Shown here: one piece after another, positions 1 through 11,989 of the stretch
How positions within the stretch are numbered: position 1 is the first letter of the stretch
How the letters are laid out: each line of letters begins with the position of its first letter
NCBI GenBank assembly: GCA_918026815.1
Contig: CAKJVC010000013.1
Location: forward strand, 186,001-250,000
Reading direction: 5' to 3'
Source: Chalara sp. BL73
Taxonomy: Eukaryota > Ascomycota > Leotiomycetes > Helotiales
Length of the DNA: 64,000 bases
The notes under the pieces: generated by a model
The model's database searches: none
Told to the model about the DNA's origin: nothing
The model's input: the letters and a program-made list of their open reading frames with translations, nothing else
Made by a program: the position numbers and the translations under genes

Positions 1-1345
1 AATAGGGGTTGGGACATAATTCACGAGGTATTGACACAACGCTGCTAAACAAGCCCAATATTCTTTGAACTCTTGCACCACTCGCTCACGATATGCCGGC
101 CCCACCAAATCCAACGTTAGGGTGGTGTTTGCTAATCAAGTCTATATATAACGCGCATACCCGCCTTACCTTTAGATTAGGTCTCAAACTATTGCTGACA
201 TGTTGCAGGTGGGGATGGCGAACTGCTTCTATGTTGTATCTCGTTGCAAATCACTTTGATGACCCATTATCCTTCAATTCTTGAGAATGAGTCCCACTCG
301 TTTGGACCACCATGTTTGCCCGCCGTGACCCTACCGTGTACATGTACGTAGAATGAAGCCACCCCAGGCTGCCCGAGGGCTATTCTTGTAATATCTGCTT
401 GGCTACTTTATCAAAGCTTTGATTGGAATTGAGCCGCCTCGCCAATCAACTGGAAGATGCATCAAGTTACTGGGAGGCTTGCCTTTGCAGAATCTTCGAA
501 AGGTGATGCCAATCACTGTCTCTGCGTTTCTACGGGCTGGCGGGCACTCTGACCCATTAAATCACAGCTCAGCGCTAATCCCAAACTAGTTTGCGCTTCG
601 TGCCCTACCTAATCCCTTCCATACGTTTTGTCATTGACTAGCTATGTTTCGACACAGGGATCGAATTCGCAGCCTTGCCTATTTCAATCCACACCTTAAA
701 CTCCCTTCAATGCAAAGAGCAGTAGCAGGAGCAATAGGGATGGTTTGATAATCGGTACAAATACTTGCACGACCGAAAGGCACCACCATCGCGAGGCATG
801 TCAAGCAGCGGTCTGCCTACCATGAGCGACAAAGATGATGGCCTTATAGGTCTGGTTGCTAGCTGCCTCATCAAGATAACCCAAATAAACCACGCCTGGA
901 TTGGCCAAGTGCCGGTCCAGCCTGGAGTTCTCCGCTCAGTTATGGCTTCTTCATCAGCAGCCATAATCAGCCACGGGGTCGGAATGTCGGTGGATGTCGT
1001 GCTCATAATGCGGAGGTGTCAGAGCTAGGTTTTATCTCACCGCCACTCTAATCCACTGCGCTGAGTAGGGCGGCTGAATTACCGTAATAGCAGACCCTAC
1101 GTGCTCTGGGCACTATAATCAAATCGGAAATATCTCAGTCAGAATTTATGTTTTGAAACGAATCTCGACTGGTGAGACAAACCACTATTCGAGGTAATAG
1201 CGAGTCTGAAGAAGTTCCTGTTGAGTTATATTGATAAGACGGCGGTCCTGAATCTCACTATATATCATTATGCTTATACCGGGCTTCATCAACAACACCA
1301 TGCTTATAACTATGACACGTGCAATCATTATATATTATAATATAA
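1..1345. other. Gene-poor stretch, no supported gene
   Basis: Only short open frames occur here and none has a recognisable domain, signal peptide or convincing exon structure. A 99-codon frame on the minus strand (707-1006) starts with ATG and is the longest, but it carries no motif I can name. Base composition turns AT-rich towards 1240-1345. It could be decayed sequence or part of a gene lying mainly to the left of the window. Confidence 0.5.
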
Positions 1346-1404
1346 TCTGATTTTAGAGGGGTCTGATATTAGAGGGTTCTGATTTTGGAGGGGTTCTGAT
1401 ATTG
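1346..1404. repeat. Short imperfect tandem repeat, about 3.5 units of 16-17 bp
   Basis: Units of the form TCTGAT-TTT-A/G-GAGGGG follow one another with small length differences at about 1346, 1362, 1378 and 1395. They vary at the A/T position after TCTGAT and in G-run length. No coding frame crosses them. This is a local minisatellite in non-coding sequence. Confidence 0.6.
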
Positions 1405-2223
1405 CCGAGGATAACGAATCCGAGTATTGGCCGAATGATGCCTGTGGCAACAATGCACCCTAGTCGTAGTGTTCCTCACAGCTTTGGCCGCTGATATCAA
1501 ATTTTAAGTTGTTGCCCGGCTTACTGTGTGCACTTTGGTGTAACATTACATGGCAATCAAGTCGTGTATCTGACGGCGGCGTGTCCGGTGAAAGCTGCAA
1601 ATCGACTTTCTCTTAGTTCAAAGGTTAAACGAAGTGCATAGTGGATAATAACTTTTCACATGGCTCCTGCTGGAAAAGGGTGTATTTTCTGAGAGCTATG
1701 GTGCAGTTATCTTACGGATTGCGGTACTAAATTGGAGTTATTGTAAAGAAGATACTCAATGCAGTCATCTTTCGGGAAAAGGTGTATCTGCTGAGAGTTG
1801 CAGAGGAAGTTCTCTCCTTTTTAGGCTACAGATTGTTGTAAAGGACACTTCAATGTAATCTGGAATGAAGGTTTGAAAGGCTACACCTACCCTTTTCCTT
1901 CGCACTATCTCACACCAAAATTACCTTATTATTACCTCACATTAGAAATCTCAATCTTCAGCTAAACGAAATTGCAGTTCCTTTATCACAATAGATCAGC
2001 AAGTACCGAACGGCTCTAATGATCCGGATGCCAAGAGCTAAGCTATAGTTAATAATGATTATAGCCTTGATATTGATGCAAGTTCTAGTGGTTCTGCCTC
2101 CTCAAAGCATGAGGCGGATACTTCACGCACTGATAACTCTGAGCCTCCTGGGGGCTCCGCCTGCACTCTGGAGCTCCATTGGTAAGTGGCTCAAACCCAG
2201 CCTACATTTTCAATTTCCAAGCC

Positions 2224-2790
2224 GCAGTAGTTAACAGAGGCTTACATGATGTGAATACAGGCAAGCCAGCAGTCGTATCTTGGACAGATGCAGATGTCGA
2301 TGTCTTGTATCGTGGAACTGATGGCCTTGTGTCACAAATAGACACCAGATGGTGATACCTGGCATGTCCGTGAAAATATTCACAACAGGATCTGCAGCAG
2401 CGAGATAACCGCCACCTCATACAAAGATCTGTCTTCCAGAATGCACATTGAACTGTTCATACGAGGTGAGGAGAACAAAGTCTACCACAGTTCAAGGAAT
2501 ACGGCCGATGGCAAAGTGGAATGTACCCCTGGGGTATTCCTTAGTGACTCTTTTAGCAGCCGTGCGATTGGTGACACTACGGCTGCTATCTCGGGTACTA
2601 GTATATATCTCTTCATCCGCGGCACAGACAATAATGTGCACCGCAAATTAGTACGGGAAGTCCCCGGTCAGGTTGGGAAACCCTAGGCACACAGGTCCTG
2701 GGCTCTCCTAAGTGCGTTACAGCTTTTGATGGGATTCACGTTTGTGTGCGGGGGCATGGTGATAAATTCCATCACAAATCCCGTCCCTTT
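2224..2790 (+). pseudogene. Decayed fungal fucose-specific-lectin-like gene
   Basis: At least four blade-like segments recur in order but in different frames. The first (2260-2352) contains VSWTDADVDVLYRGTDGLV and ends at a TGA at 2353. The second (from 2441) contains LFIRGEENKVYHS, the third (about 2608) contains YLFIRGTDNNVHRK, and the fourth (about 2730-2780) contains VCVRGHGDKFHHKS. The motif F-x-RG-x-D/E-N/G-x-V-x-H is characteristic of blades of the fungal fucose-binding beta-propeller lectin family. Stops fall between segments 1 and 2 and between 3 and 4, so no single product is possible. The serine-rich stretch at 2040-2170 may be its former linker or stalk. Family assignment is by motif; loss of function is directly visible. 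Confidence 0.6.
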
Positions 2791-3323
2791 AGCAATTCAG
2801 GCAAGTAGCAAGAACGCTGGGACAACTTAAATAGTTCTATTGTGAGAAATTCCATTTTAGCGATGCGCTGTGGATAAGTGATGCCCTCTTCTCGAATGCG
2901 GATAGCACAAACTTATAGAAAGAATTGAATGCCACTTACTAATATTCCAAATATGTTTGTGGTGGGCTGGCGGAGGTTTAAGTTCGCATGGAGCCGATCT
3001 CTTAAGAAACGCCTATTTCGTAAGCTGTATACAAAAGCCATGAATATTTTAGTGAGCATAAACATTTATAATGAGTGACCGTATAATATGCGCGCGGGAT
3101 TACAGCAGTGCCTGTTTCATTGCCTTAGATTGGGGGACACACTACACATACGAGAGTATTTAGCCACATTTCCACTAGCCACAGTTATAGACACCTTCTG
3201 GCGGCTATTTAAGCTTCCTTGCAAGTCAGCCCACAGTCCATCAGCTCTCACTCAGGGCAATGTTCCCTTTAGTATTCAAATGCCTCGATTAGTTCATAGT
3301 CACGAATCTCGGGTGCGCAAAAT

Positions 3324-3725
3324 ATGAGGAACAACGAAGCAATAGCTGTTGATGACCGCCCAGCCTCCCCCCATTACAGTAAGGTTCGATGGTCCTCGAA
3401 ATATGGTCCTGGGGTGGCAAAGCCAGCAACGACGATCAGAGCCACGGAACATGACGCACTGCCAATCCGAGTGAAATTTCCACAGGTTAGACGAAGGTTC
3501 TGGTGGATAATCGGTTCTTTGGTATTGCTTGCTATAGCCCCTACCTCGGTGTTGTTAACAGCTAGCTATGGAACAACGTCAATTAGTGTGGATTACAACG
3601 CCCATGTGTCTTCCCACAGCTTCCACATATCATGTCCATCACCGCAGCATCAATTTCAAGTCTGCTTAGGTCAATACCGTCCTTTCCTTCGAATAATTCT
3701 GCTAAATCACCCTATCGCACCATAA
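3324..3725 (+). other. Uncertain open frame with one membrane segment
   Basis: A 133-codon ATG frame encodes a polar N-terminal half (about residues 1-52), a basic stretch RRRFWW, then one hydrophobic segment (about 54-77), then a short tail ending without a recognisable domain. Single-pass proteins with a cytosolic tail and an outside lectin domain occur in the lectin family seen just upstream. This could therefore be the amino end of a second, rearranged lectin-like copy. That is inference, since no lectin blade follows in frame. It may equally be a chance frame. Confidence 0.2.
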
Positions 3726-3733
3726 GTGGGAGC

Positions 3734-4260
3734 CTAATATGCATTTGCTCGAATTTCAAAGACAATTCGGAAGCGTAGAAGGTTAGGATTAAGTGTTCCG
3801 GTGTCTTCATCATAAGCGGTCCATGCCATCATACCATTGATTATGCCTTTATTTTTGCCCCAAGTATTAACAAGAGCCGGAGGTGCTATATCGGGCTCAG
3901 TAGCTAGAGTGGACCAATGAGTTGATAAGTTAAGGGACTGCAGCGGCGTTAAGGCTCGCGCTGGCATATTCCGACCTCGGAATAGACTCGGGATGGTAGA
4001 TGCGATGCTGTATAATTTAGGGAGAACAGTTAATGAATTGTTTCTACGGAGCAAAAACCTGCGCATTGTTGGGGGCATTGAACGTAGATCATGTATAATT
4101 CACTTCTTGTCCATCCCATGCTAATCCAAGGGCCTATATATCTAAGGGGATAAGCAATCAGATTCACATCATCAGTGATGATTGCACCAAGTTTGTCGAA
4201 TTGTATCTGGCAGAAATGAATTAGTACACGCGATACAGGTCTCGTGTGATAGTTGAACAT
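3734..4260 (-). pseudogene. Possible remnant of an APH-like phosphotransferase
   Basis: Two minus-strand frames overlap here. The upstream one (4260 to about 4030) contains IQFDKLGAIITDD followed about 20 residues later by GPWISMG. Fungal aminoglycoside-phosphotransferase-like proteins often contain a segment of the type RFDKIGS(L/I) followed by GP(W/Y). The downstream frame (4078-3734) has no clear catalytic HxD...N/D motif. A frame break joins the two. The assignment rests on one short motif, so it is weak. Confidence 0.25.
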
Positions 4261-5425
4261 AACTTTATTTCTTTTTGTCCCAAGGTCGAGTTAGTAATCT
4301 CGCCGCTCCTACTCAGGCGCTAACCACCGTCGGCTCACCCAGCTCACCTGAGCAGCCTGAGCAGTCCCTGATCTATGCCTATTTTTACCTACACATTTGG
4401 TCATTCAACTCCTAAACCAACTAGGCTGGACGTAGATTGTGCCTTGCTATATTTGTGACGATTCGGCCATTCCGCGTCTTTGGAATCACATGACTAACAC
4501 ATGTGCCCCTTTGCTCGTAAGTCTGGCTGAGAGCTTAACTCTTCCTTCTTTCCTTAACTTTAAAATCTTGTTGATAGAGTAGTTTACAGTAGAGTTTAGA
4601 ATCGGCTTTAGTTCGGAACGCTTAATGATTTTATTTTTGACCTATATTTTATGCGCACTAACAATATATGGCTAGTTCTCCGAACCTCCTGCATCTACTT
4701 AAGTCCCTGCTGCAAATGTCACATGGGACTTTGCTTGACAGAGGCAGGCTTGATTCCTGCCTGAACTGACGGCTTAAACATTAACTCCACCTGCCATTTG
4801 CTGACAGCACTTTATGTGAAACCACCTTGTGCTTTGCTTCAGTGCACGGCTGCACTCTCAAAGATTACTGGCTGATACTCACTATATAGAGGGCATTTTA
4901 GGCATGCAGGATTGATCATTGAAGGGCCATAAGCATAGCATGTGCTAATAGAATAGCTTTCAAACTCAAAACTCCTAATTACCAAACTCCTTGCAATATA
5001 CACCATCCCATTCTAGTTATCCCTCAGTTTTAAGTTTCCTAATGTTCTCAAACCAGTAGTCGATGTCACTTACGACATGTTCGGCAATCATTTCCTGTAT
5101 GTCTTCGCCGATCAAAACCTTAGAGTTTAGATTTCGGCGGATCAGCCCCAGGCTAAAGTCCTTTCTTATTATCATGCCGCAAGCTGTTTAAAAACCTGCA
5201 TTTAGTGCTGACCCCTTGACTTGCGATTGCTGCTAAGCACAGTATTCCTTTACTGTGTCATCTCGAAAACCAGGGATATTGAGACAATCAGTTGGAGTAT
5301 TTCGTTATGGCATGTCTGGAACCGGAGTTCCAGCTAAAGACCCCAGGGGTGATGCCTGCTGCTTAACTCAATCCTCGCAAGGTTTCTTCAGCCTCTTTAA
5401 AATATTGAACTGTTGTCTGTGCTAG
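4261..5425. other. AT-rich intergenic or decayed sequence
   Basis: No frame with a recognisable domain is visible. The sequence is AT-rich with many stops in all frames. The last 100 bases may contain the destroyed amino end of the kinase remnant that begins at 5426, but I could not align a glycine-rich loop. Confidence 0.5.
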
Positions 5426-5760
5426 CCACACATTGTCGATTATATCGCGTCACAAGGCTGGGGCGAGCCAAAGGTGGAGATATTTATGGACCTGAAAGGG
5501 CTGACTTTGGAATCATTGGTCGAAAGTGGAGTCGATACTTCCACCGTTGCGAAATCCGTCTTCTCGCAAATGCTACAGGCGCTTGACTGCATTTCATAGA
5601 ACGGCATCATTCATCGAGATGTGAAACCAGAGAACATTCTCTACATATCGCGGCTGGACGGTCAATATTAGTTCCAGCTAGGAGATCCCGGACCCTGCAA
5701 CCGTATTGTTGATACCGCAACATTTGCAGGTAGCCACCTTTACGGGCTTGGCGGAAAATC
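5426..5760 (+). pseudogene. Protein kinase catalytic-domain remnant
   Basis: One reading frame from 5426 gives PHIVDYIASQ, then EIFMDLKGLTLESLV (hinge-like region), then the catalytic loop HRDVKPENIL, then FQLGDPGPCNRIV in the place of the DFG region, then TFAGSHLY where AGT-x-x-YMAPE is usual. The HRD aspartate and the Lys and Asn of the loop are intact. In-frame stops occur at 5597-5599 (TAG) and 5669-5671 (TAG), and DFG reads GDPG. The amino lobe and everything after the activation segment are missing. The remnant runs into the 3' end of the convergent F-box gene, which overlaps it by about 20 bases. The kinase call is firm and so is its non-functionality; the subfamily cannot be told. Confidence 0.85.
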
Positions 5761-7183
5761 TATCTCATCCCTAACAAAAACACCCCCTTCAGTGACCTTC
5801 CAGCCATTGCCGGCATTCTTCATGTACTCTGCCATATTCCACCCATCTTTATCCTCTGCATCACCAGATTCAAAAGTTTGGAGCCATCGGTAGTTTCCTA
5901 CAGGTGGGACATTGAATAGTTCTCGCATTAACAATGCATAACAACGATTCCTTTCCATCCAGAGATTCTCGGATTCCACTTGGGTCATCTTACTGGCGTC
6001 GTGGAGGATTTCGCTCCGCGGAACAAATTGCACGTATAAACGATCTAGTCTTGGGAATTTTTGAGTAATGTTGGAGAAGTGGGAATCCATCGGGAAGATG
6101 CTGATGTATTCCATATCTCTGATTGAAGGGCTGAAGAGAGGGCTGCTGGTCGGCGTTCCGAGGAGATGGGATAGAATCTAGAGCAGTAGTTAGGATAGAG
6201 GTCTTCTACTTGCGGAATACACATACAGAAGGTGGCTGTCTCTTCCAGAACTCATACGTTGTATATGCACGTATAAATGAGCCTTCATTCAGGAGTAATT
6301 TCGACCAAGGGCGACCAAATAAAACCGAAGCATCAGCAAAGACATTTTCTCCATTTTCTTCAGGATCTTCTTCGTGGAATTCAGATGGGTTTGGAAGTTC
6401 CTCATAAACGTTGGGTATTATAGAAGGTGTGGACATCGATTTGGTATTTTGGTCTGAATCCCTATCTATATCTGGCATGCTTTTATCGACTTGATGAGTT
6501 GGAAGTCTTTGCAGTCGTAGATACTGGCATGGACAATCAAAACACCAACTATCTTCAACATTGACTGGACAAGCCGTCAGGAAACTCAGTGCTTGAGATG
6601 GCGCAATAATCAGAAGGTCAATCGGATCAATAACACTGAACAATGACCTCCAAAAGGTTGACAAAACATGCGAGGGATCTCTATTATAGATCACCTTGAA
6701 GCTCTGGTTATAGCAGATCAAGGTAAAACTTGTAATGACCTTGTGCAGCCGATTTTGGGTGATAAAATGGAAGAATAGTTTGATTTCTGATGGCACTTTG
6801 CCTCCATTTGTCTTTGTTTCTGTGATTATGAGCTGTGAATGTCTGAAGAGCGTTGGCAGGACCGCCTCCCTCCATCGTTTAGAGACGCAAGAGATGGATT
6901 TGAGATTGGTGATACTGGATTGTGTAAGATCGAAGCCAGGTTCGTCGTAGACCGCAAGATGCGACGTGGACGGTTGAGGTCCGTCGAGATATCCAAAAAT
7001 ATTTAAGAGTAGTTCATTAGGAAGAGTGTCGATAGATATATGCCTTGTAAGCTGGCTTTGGACTTCGAGATTCATTTTGCTGGCTAGAAGCGATTCGATC
7101 GGCCTAACATAAGAGCTCTTTTCTGGAGTTTGCAGGCTGCTACTATCCGCTGATTGTATGGCAGAATGGTCCACAGGCGCCAT
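5740..7183 (-). CDS. F-box protein, two exons
   Basis: Exon 1 runs 7183-6227 and exon 2 6177-5740, joined across a 49-bp intron (6226-6178; donor GTATGT, acceptor CTAG) that keeps frame, giving 464 residues. The start chosen is the first ATG (7183); an upstream in-frame extension to 7348 begins with TTG. Residues 54-105 form an F-box: TLPNELLLNIFGYL, then after an insertion SVSKRWREAVLPTLFRHSQL-like helices. No leucine-rich, WD or Kelch repeats are evident in the remaining 350 residues, which are rich in aromatic and charged residues. Proteins of this plan are usually substrate receptors of SCF ubiquitin ligases that bind Skp1 through the F-box; the substrate is unknown. The 3' end overlaps a dead kinase fragment tail to tail, so the gene may have acquired its last codons from old sequence. 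Confidence 0.75.
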
Positions 7184-8085
7184 GATTGTCAGAGTTACAC
7201 CCAAGTAGGTAGCTTTGCAAAGTTGATGGTAAGCTAGGGGTATAGCGTCGCAAGTTGTACGGGAATGCGAGGGATTCTCTGCTCTGGACCAAACGCGAAG
7301 GGTCGGTATGCAAATTAAGGAGCAGCTTAAGATTAGCTTACAGTTCAATTAAGAAGGATTTGGTGACGATGTGAATCTTCGCGACGTTTCAAAAGTGTTG
7401 ATGTTTGGAGATGCTGGAAGCCTCAGTTTCTGGCTTGTGATGGGTCGAAGCGTGCACCCAAAAACGGTTCCGTCGATCCACCGTAGTGCTCCAAGACCGA
7501 GGATTGGAAGTGGAGTAAAGTAAAACCCCGACCCAGGCAGAAGTCTTATATTTCAGGTGCAGCATCTCAGAGCGGGGAGGTAAGCGAATGCAGGGGGCTA
7601 GGGATTATGCTAGCCATAAGGGGTTACTGCTTTTAAAACGCGTGTAAAAAATCTATCTATTTTTAAATCAGATTATAACTCCACCCGGAAAATCCGACAC
7701 TGTCACATGAACTCTGGTTTCCCAGGCCACGTGACACATCATTAAATTTTGATGCCCACGCAATCGACTATTTTCCCTAATAATAGTAGAATTACTAATA
7801 TGATTACTTTAAATGTTGCGCTATTTTATAGCCTCAGTTTGGGCTTTCCATTGAGATAGCTGCAAGCTTATTTTGTATTACGGTGCTCACGTTATTGCTA
7901 CTGCAGCCTTATTAGCCGTGCATTGTGCATCAGGCATTGACGACGTTACATTAAATTTCGAATCTATGCAAAACGGGTTCAAATAATCAACAGCGTTCAA
8001 TTAATTATTCATATACGTTCAAAATACTTTATTTTTAATGGACTGTTCTAATACGGCCTGTAGCGCTGCAATAGCTGACCGACAT
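7184..8085. other. 5' flank of the F-box gene, then AT-rich spacer
   Basis: The first 200 bases are the presumed promoter and leader of the minus-strand F-box gene. From about 7640 to 8040 the sequence is strongly AT-rich and stop-laden, without a recognisable gene or clear repeat. Confidence 0.5.
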
Positions 8086-9506
8086 CTACGCTCTATTCCA
8101 GCTTTTGATACTGGTCGCATCATTCAAAATTGGTAATTGCTCCAGACCAGTTGATCCAGTGACATCCACAGCGCTGATATTAACTGAAAATTTAATCTCT
8201 GTATACGGATCGTATTGGAATTTGGTTAAATAAGGATCCATGTCCACTGCAGACTTCAGCTCACGCGTGTTCAAAGTTGCCAATAATGACGAAGATTCTG
8301 GTCTCGTCCGCATTGAAGGAGGTAAAGGATTCGTCTCAAGAAGCTCGACCTTGGGAATTCGAGCGGGGCTCCCTGGTGGCGTCGCAGCAAGTAGTTTGTC
8401 TATTGGCCAAAAGCCTCTGAAGGTAGTGTGGTCTCTGGCAGTCCCGCTAAACGCATCACAGAGACTTTGGTTGGCTCCAGCGTCGAGGAGGATCTCTACG
8501 ACTAATTGATTGCCTTGCACACAAGCGGCGATTAGGGGCGTCCAGCCATAACCATTCTCAGCAAGATTTAGATCAATTCCATGCAAACCTGGGGATCTCT
8601 CACGACCAGGTTAGGCTGCGACGAAAAGAGCTGTCTTTCCGTTCTCTGTTTGATAGCTGGCATCGTAGTTGCAGGTTGCGAGGAGTACCTCGGCAATTTC
8701 CGTGAAATTTGACCTAAGAGCATTGTCAGTGAGCTTTGCTAATGTGATGCACACGTCCATTCATTGGTCGCCTCGCTTGCGGCATCTTCAATGTGGAGGG
8801 AGTCATCTCCGAGCTCTCGTGGTACATATTTTGAGTACTTGGGATGTAGCGAGACAAATTTTGACCCATACGTATGACAATGCGAGAAGAGGGAGATCTT
8901 CGACGCCAGAGCCGTTGTTTTGAACAAAACCAAGGAAGCCGCCCCTCTTGGGCGCGTGGCATCTAGACAGACTATCGCCTTATCTATCCAATCAAGAATT
9001 CCAATTGAGCGGCATTGCCCTGCAAATTCACATTGATATAGCATACCACCATCGATATTAGCAATGGGGGGGGGGGGGGTCTCTTCAGCTTCCTGAGAAT
9101 ATTGCTGAACCCATCTCTGTTGACTTTTCCGTACCACTGCAACTTTTTGAAGCCCAAGTGCAGTTCGAGGCAGGCTGCAAGCACCTCCTCTGCTTCCTGC
9201 GAGCTGAGTTCACTGATAGTGAAGGAGGTGAGGGGGAAAGAACTCGCTCATCTGTTGTAACGGTTGCATAGCACTGCCGCTCTCTGCTCGAGGATTAGGT
9301 ATTGACGTGTGTAGAAAGTCTCGACTGTAGCGATGCCAGATCGAAGAGCGACCTTGGGCTTTTGCAGCAGATCAGCAGTATTTGGATTTCTCGTCGATGG
9401 TAGCCTTGGCCACGAATTTGAAGAGTTTCTTCAGTTCGGCATATCGAACATAGGATGATGCCCACTCTGGGATTTGGTGTTTGTGTAGATGTCGGCCAAA
9501 CCTCAT
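8086..9506 (-). pseudogene. Broken SPX-ankyrin gene resembling GDE1 glycerophosphodiesterase
   Basis: Reading from 9506, the first codons give MRFGRHLHKHQIPEWA and then RYAELKKLFKFV. This is the hallmark opening of an SPX domain, which senses inositol pyrophosphate or phosphate. A stop follows directly. A later segment (about 9160-9100) in another frame gives KLQWYGKVNRDGF, the third SPX helix. Ankyrin pieces follow: EVLLATCNYDASY with a stop near 8612, then GYGWTPLIAACVQGN and VEILLDAGANQSLCD. A tail with KFQYDPYTEIKFSVNISAVD and LEQLPILNDATS follows. SPX, ankyrins and such a beta-rich segment are found in fungal GDE1, which cleaves glycerophosphocholine in the cytosol. The carboxy-terminal GDPD catalytic domain is absent: the similarity stops at 8086. 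There are several frame changes, and a poly-G run (9067-9079) lies inside the former SPX linker. Confidence 0.75.
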
Positions 9507-9929
9507 AGTGGCAACAGGTTGGCACAAGGTGTCGCTTCTAGAACAAATGCATAGGAAATACGTCGGCGGGTAATTCTTGGGACGTTAGCGGCGAATACTG
9601 ATAGTAGCGTGCCGACGGTAGCGTGCCTTTTTGGTTTGTTGGGGGGGGGGGGGGGGGGGGAGGGGGCGGGGTTGAGAATGGTGGGTATGGGGGAAGGATT
9701 GGCGTGGGGGAAGGTTAGGGGACCTCAAAGGTGATCCCAAACATAATTTGAACTTTGTGCTTCTGGTATGCTGGCACACTACTGGCTGACTGGACTTCAA
9801 GCCAACCTCGTTCCCGATCCTCAGAGAACTAGAGTGGTTTCTTTTGCATCGAATCGAAGGTGATTGGGCAGGAGATTGCTTGCTTGATTGATTGAACGCG
9901 TACTGGCAGTCAAGTGCACACTTAACATC
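9507..9929. other. Intergenic stretch with a long poly-G tract
   Basis: This short region lies between two divergent dead genes (SPX-ankyrin on minus, ankyrin on plus). It contains an uninterrupted run of about 20 G residues near 9642-9661, followed by further G-rich sequence to about 9720. No gene is supported. If both neighbours were once active it would have held both promoters. Confidence 0.55.
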
Positions 9930-11989
9930 ATGCTCGGCGCCTCGAACTCGTAAGTCTCAAAGATGCAGTGTCAAGAATAAAGTTTTTTTTTTTTTTCGAC
10001 TGGACTCTTGCTGATATACCTCTGCAGGCAGTACATGACACGCATTCGACTCCACACTGAGGACATCCCAAACATGATCTCTCGATCCGTTCAAGACCAA
10101 GCTGGCATGAAAGACGAATTTACCGAGACCCTCTCACGCCACCAAGAAGGGTCAAAGGAGGCTGTGTCGGAGGTTGCTTCTCAAGTAGATGAGCGGATTG
10201 GCAGGGTTGAGGAGCTGTTAAAGGCACAATCAGAACGCTTTCAGGAACCCCAGTCTACAAAATTACAATCACATTACAAGGCCCACCTCCATAGATGAGA
10301 TGGAGGTCTTCTCAAGGCTCAAACAAAGGTGGCTGGCCCCTGCCTACCCCTCGCACGGAAAGCATAGGCGTTCGAGTTGCCCAGCATATAACCACATGCA
10401 CTCGTGGATGTCCCTGTGCTTGTCACAAGCAAAGAATGTCTTCTACTCCTGCCCTTCTGGAGCGGATTATCGGCCAGATATTTGTGGATTAGGCTGGCCT
10501 GCCAGTATTTGGTCCAAAATGCAACATCCCTACCTGCACTAAGGGACAGCCTCCTCATGTCAGAGTGGAATATTGATTTCCCCTTGGCTTCGTCTGGTCC
10601 CAGATTGTTCACCTCCAAGTTTCCTATTTGCAGAATGCTGGCCCACAAATGCAATTGAATTTTCTCAGGAGAGTTCCTGATTCGGCGCCTTGCATTGATT
10701 TTGCTTTTCTTGGGAATATCGATGGATTGAAAGACTTGTTCGCTCGTGGCCTTGCTTCGCCGCGTGACGTGAGCAGCACCCGCGGATATTCAGTGCTTCG
10801 TGTAAGTTTTATTATTCGCCTCCGTCTACTTTACATACGTTTCCCGCTGTTCCTGACCATTATCAAGTGGGCTTTGTACGGAAAACAATGGAACACTTGT
10901 GAGTTCCTCGTCAATGCTGGTGCTGATCCTAACTATCGGTAAGTTCATGATAGTCTCTCTGCCGCGTAAACCATCAGTTAATGATATAGGCAGACCTATT
11001 AGCGCTTATGACAACAGCCCCAGAAACAAAGCGTTTGATTTTATTATTCAGGGATTTCTCTCCAAGAAAGAAGTTGAGACACTTGGCTGTCTCACCGCTA
11101 GGAGCGACTGGGTCGAGGATCAGAACTTCACAGCCCTTCATAAGATCGTGATTGGCCTTAGCTTTCAGAGTCTCGACGAAGCCTTGGTTCTCTATCAAGA
11201 TGGCATCGACGCTGTGGACGCTTTGGGACGTACTCTCTAACCTGGGCAGCTGCGAGAGGAGACGAAAAGGCCGTTACCGCTCTTCTTTTGTATGGAGCTG
11301 ACCCTAATACCCTGGATATTCAATGGACTGGACCAGTATCTTATGCTGCAGAACGCGGCCATGTCGTTTGTGTTCGATTGTTCCTTGAAGCTGGGGCATG
11401 TCCGGATCCAATAATCCCTGGCAACGTCAAAGTTGGAAGTCCTCTTAACTGTGCTGCACGCAATTCCACAAATGCCCTCGTTCTCAAAACACTTCTAGAC
11501 TTTGGCGCAGACGTCGACACCAGCGGTGTGGATGGAAAGACGCCACTCACTCATGTCTCACGAACAGACAATGCGAGCTTTGCAGCCTTGTTATTAGAAT
11601 ACGGTGCCAACATCAATGCCGCCGACCTAACATCACATACTCTTACGACGGCCATCGCCTATAACAGCCACAATATCCTTCAATTATTCCTCAATCGATG
11701 GTCCGAATTCAGCTCTTGCTCTCGGCTCCAAGGTCCACATTTACTTGAAACAGCAACCGTGTTCGCAGACCTTGAGACTCTTAACATTCTGGTAGCAACG
11801 GATCACTTCAAGTTGAAGTACGACAAAGATTATATTATTGCCGACTGCATGAACCGAGTGCGAGACCGCTGCGACGTAGATGATCAGATTCTAGCTGCTT
11901 TTCAGGATCTAGTTAGTGTTATTAGCAGTATTCGGGAAATGGCAGAGAGTGGGCCTAGTCGCTTGGAAGCTGGCTTGCTTATGTGTTAG
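9930..11989 (+). pseudogene. Broken ankyrin-repeat gene with coiled-coil and Cys-rich amino region
   Basis: Four intron-like joins can be read: 9950-10027, 10802-10867 and 10939-10993 are clean GT...AG introns that preserve frame. Exon 1 codes MLGASNS; exon 2 codes a helical region (SQVDERIGRVEELLKAQ). A frame slip near 10290 leads to GCPCACHK and ALLERIIGQIF. In-frame stops follow at 10490-10492 (TAG) and 10574-10576 (TGA), then NIDGLKDLFARGLASP begins the ankyrin part. A one-base loss near 11235 (ACTCTCTA where ACTCCTCTA would continue TPLTWAAARGD) breaks frame again. Ankyrins run on to 11989 (ALLLYGADPNTLD, TLLDFGADVDTSG, LLLEYGANINAAD). Such proteins in ascomycetes are of unknown function but resemble the amino and repeat parts of STAND proteins. 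Introns are intact while coding lesions are few, so decay seems recent. Confidence 0.8.

Noticed and set aside
7184..7348. Extended amino end of the F-box protein
   Set aside because: The extension begins with TTG, not ATG; the first ATG is at 7183.
9585..9800. Minus-strand frame rich in proline over the poly-G tract
   Set aside because: The proline run is the translation of a homopolymer; no domain on either side.
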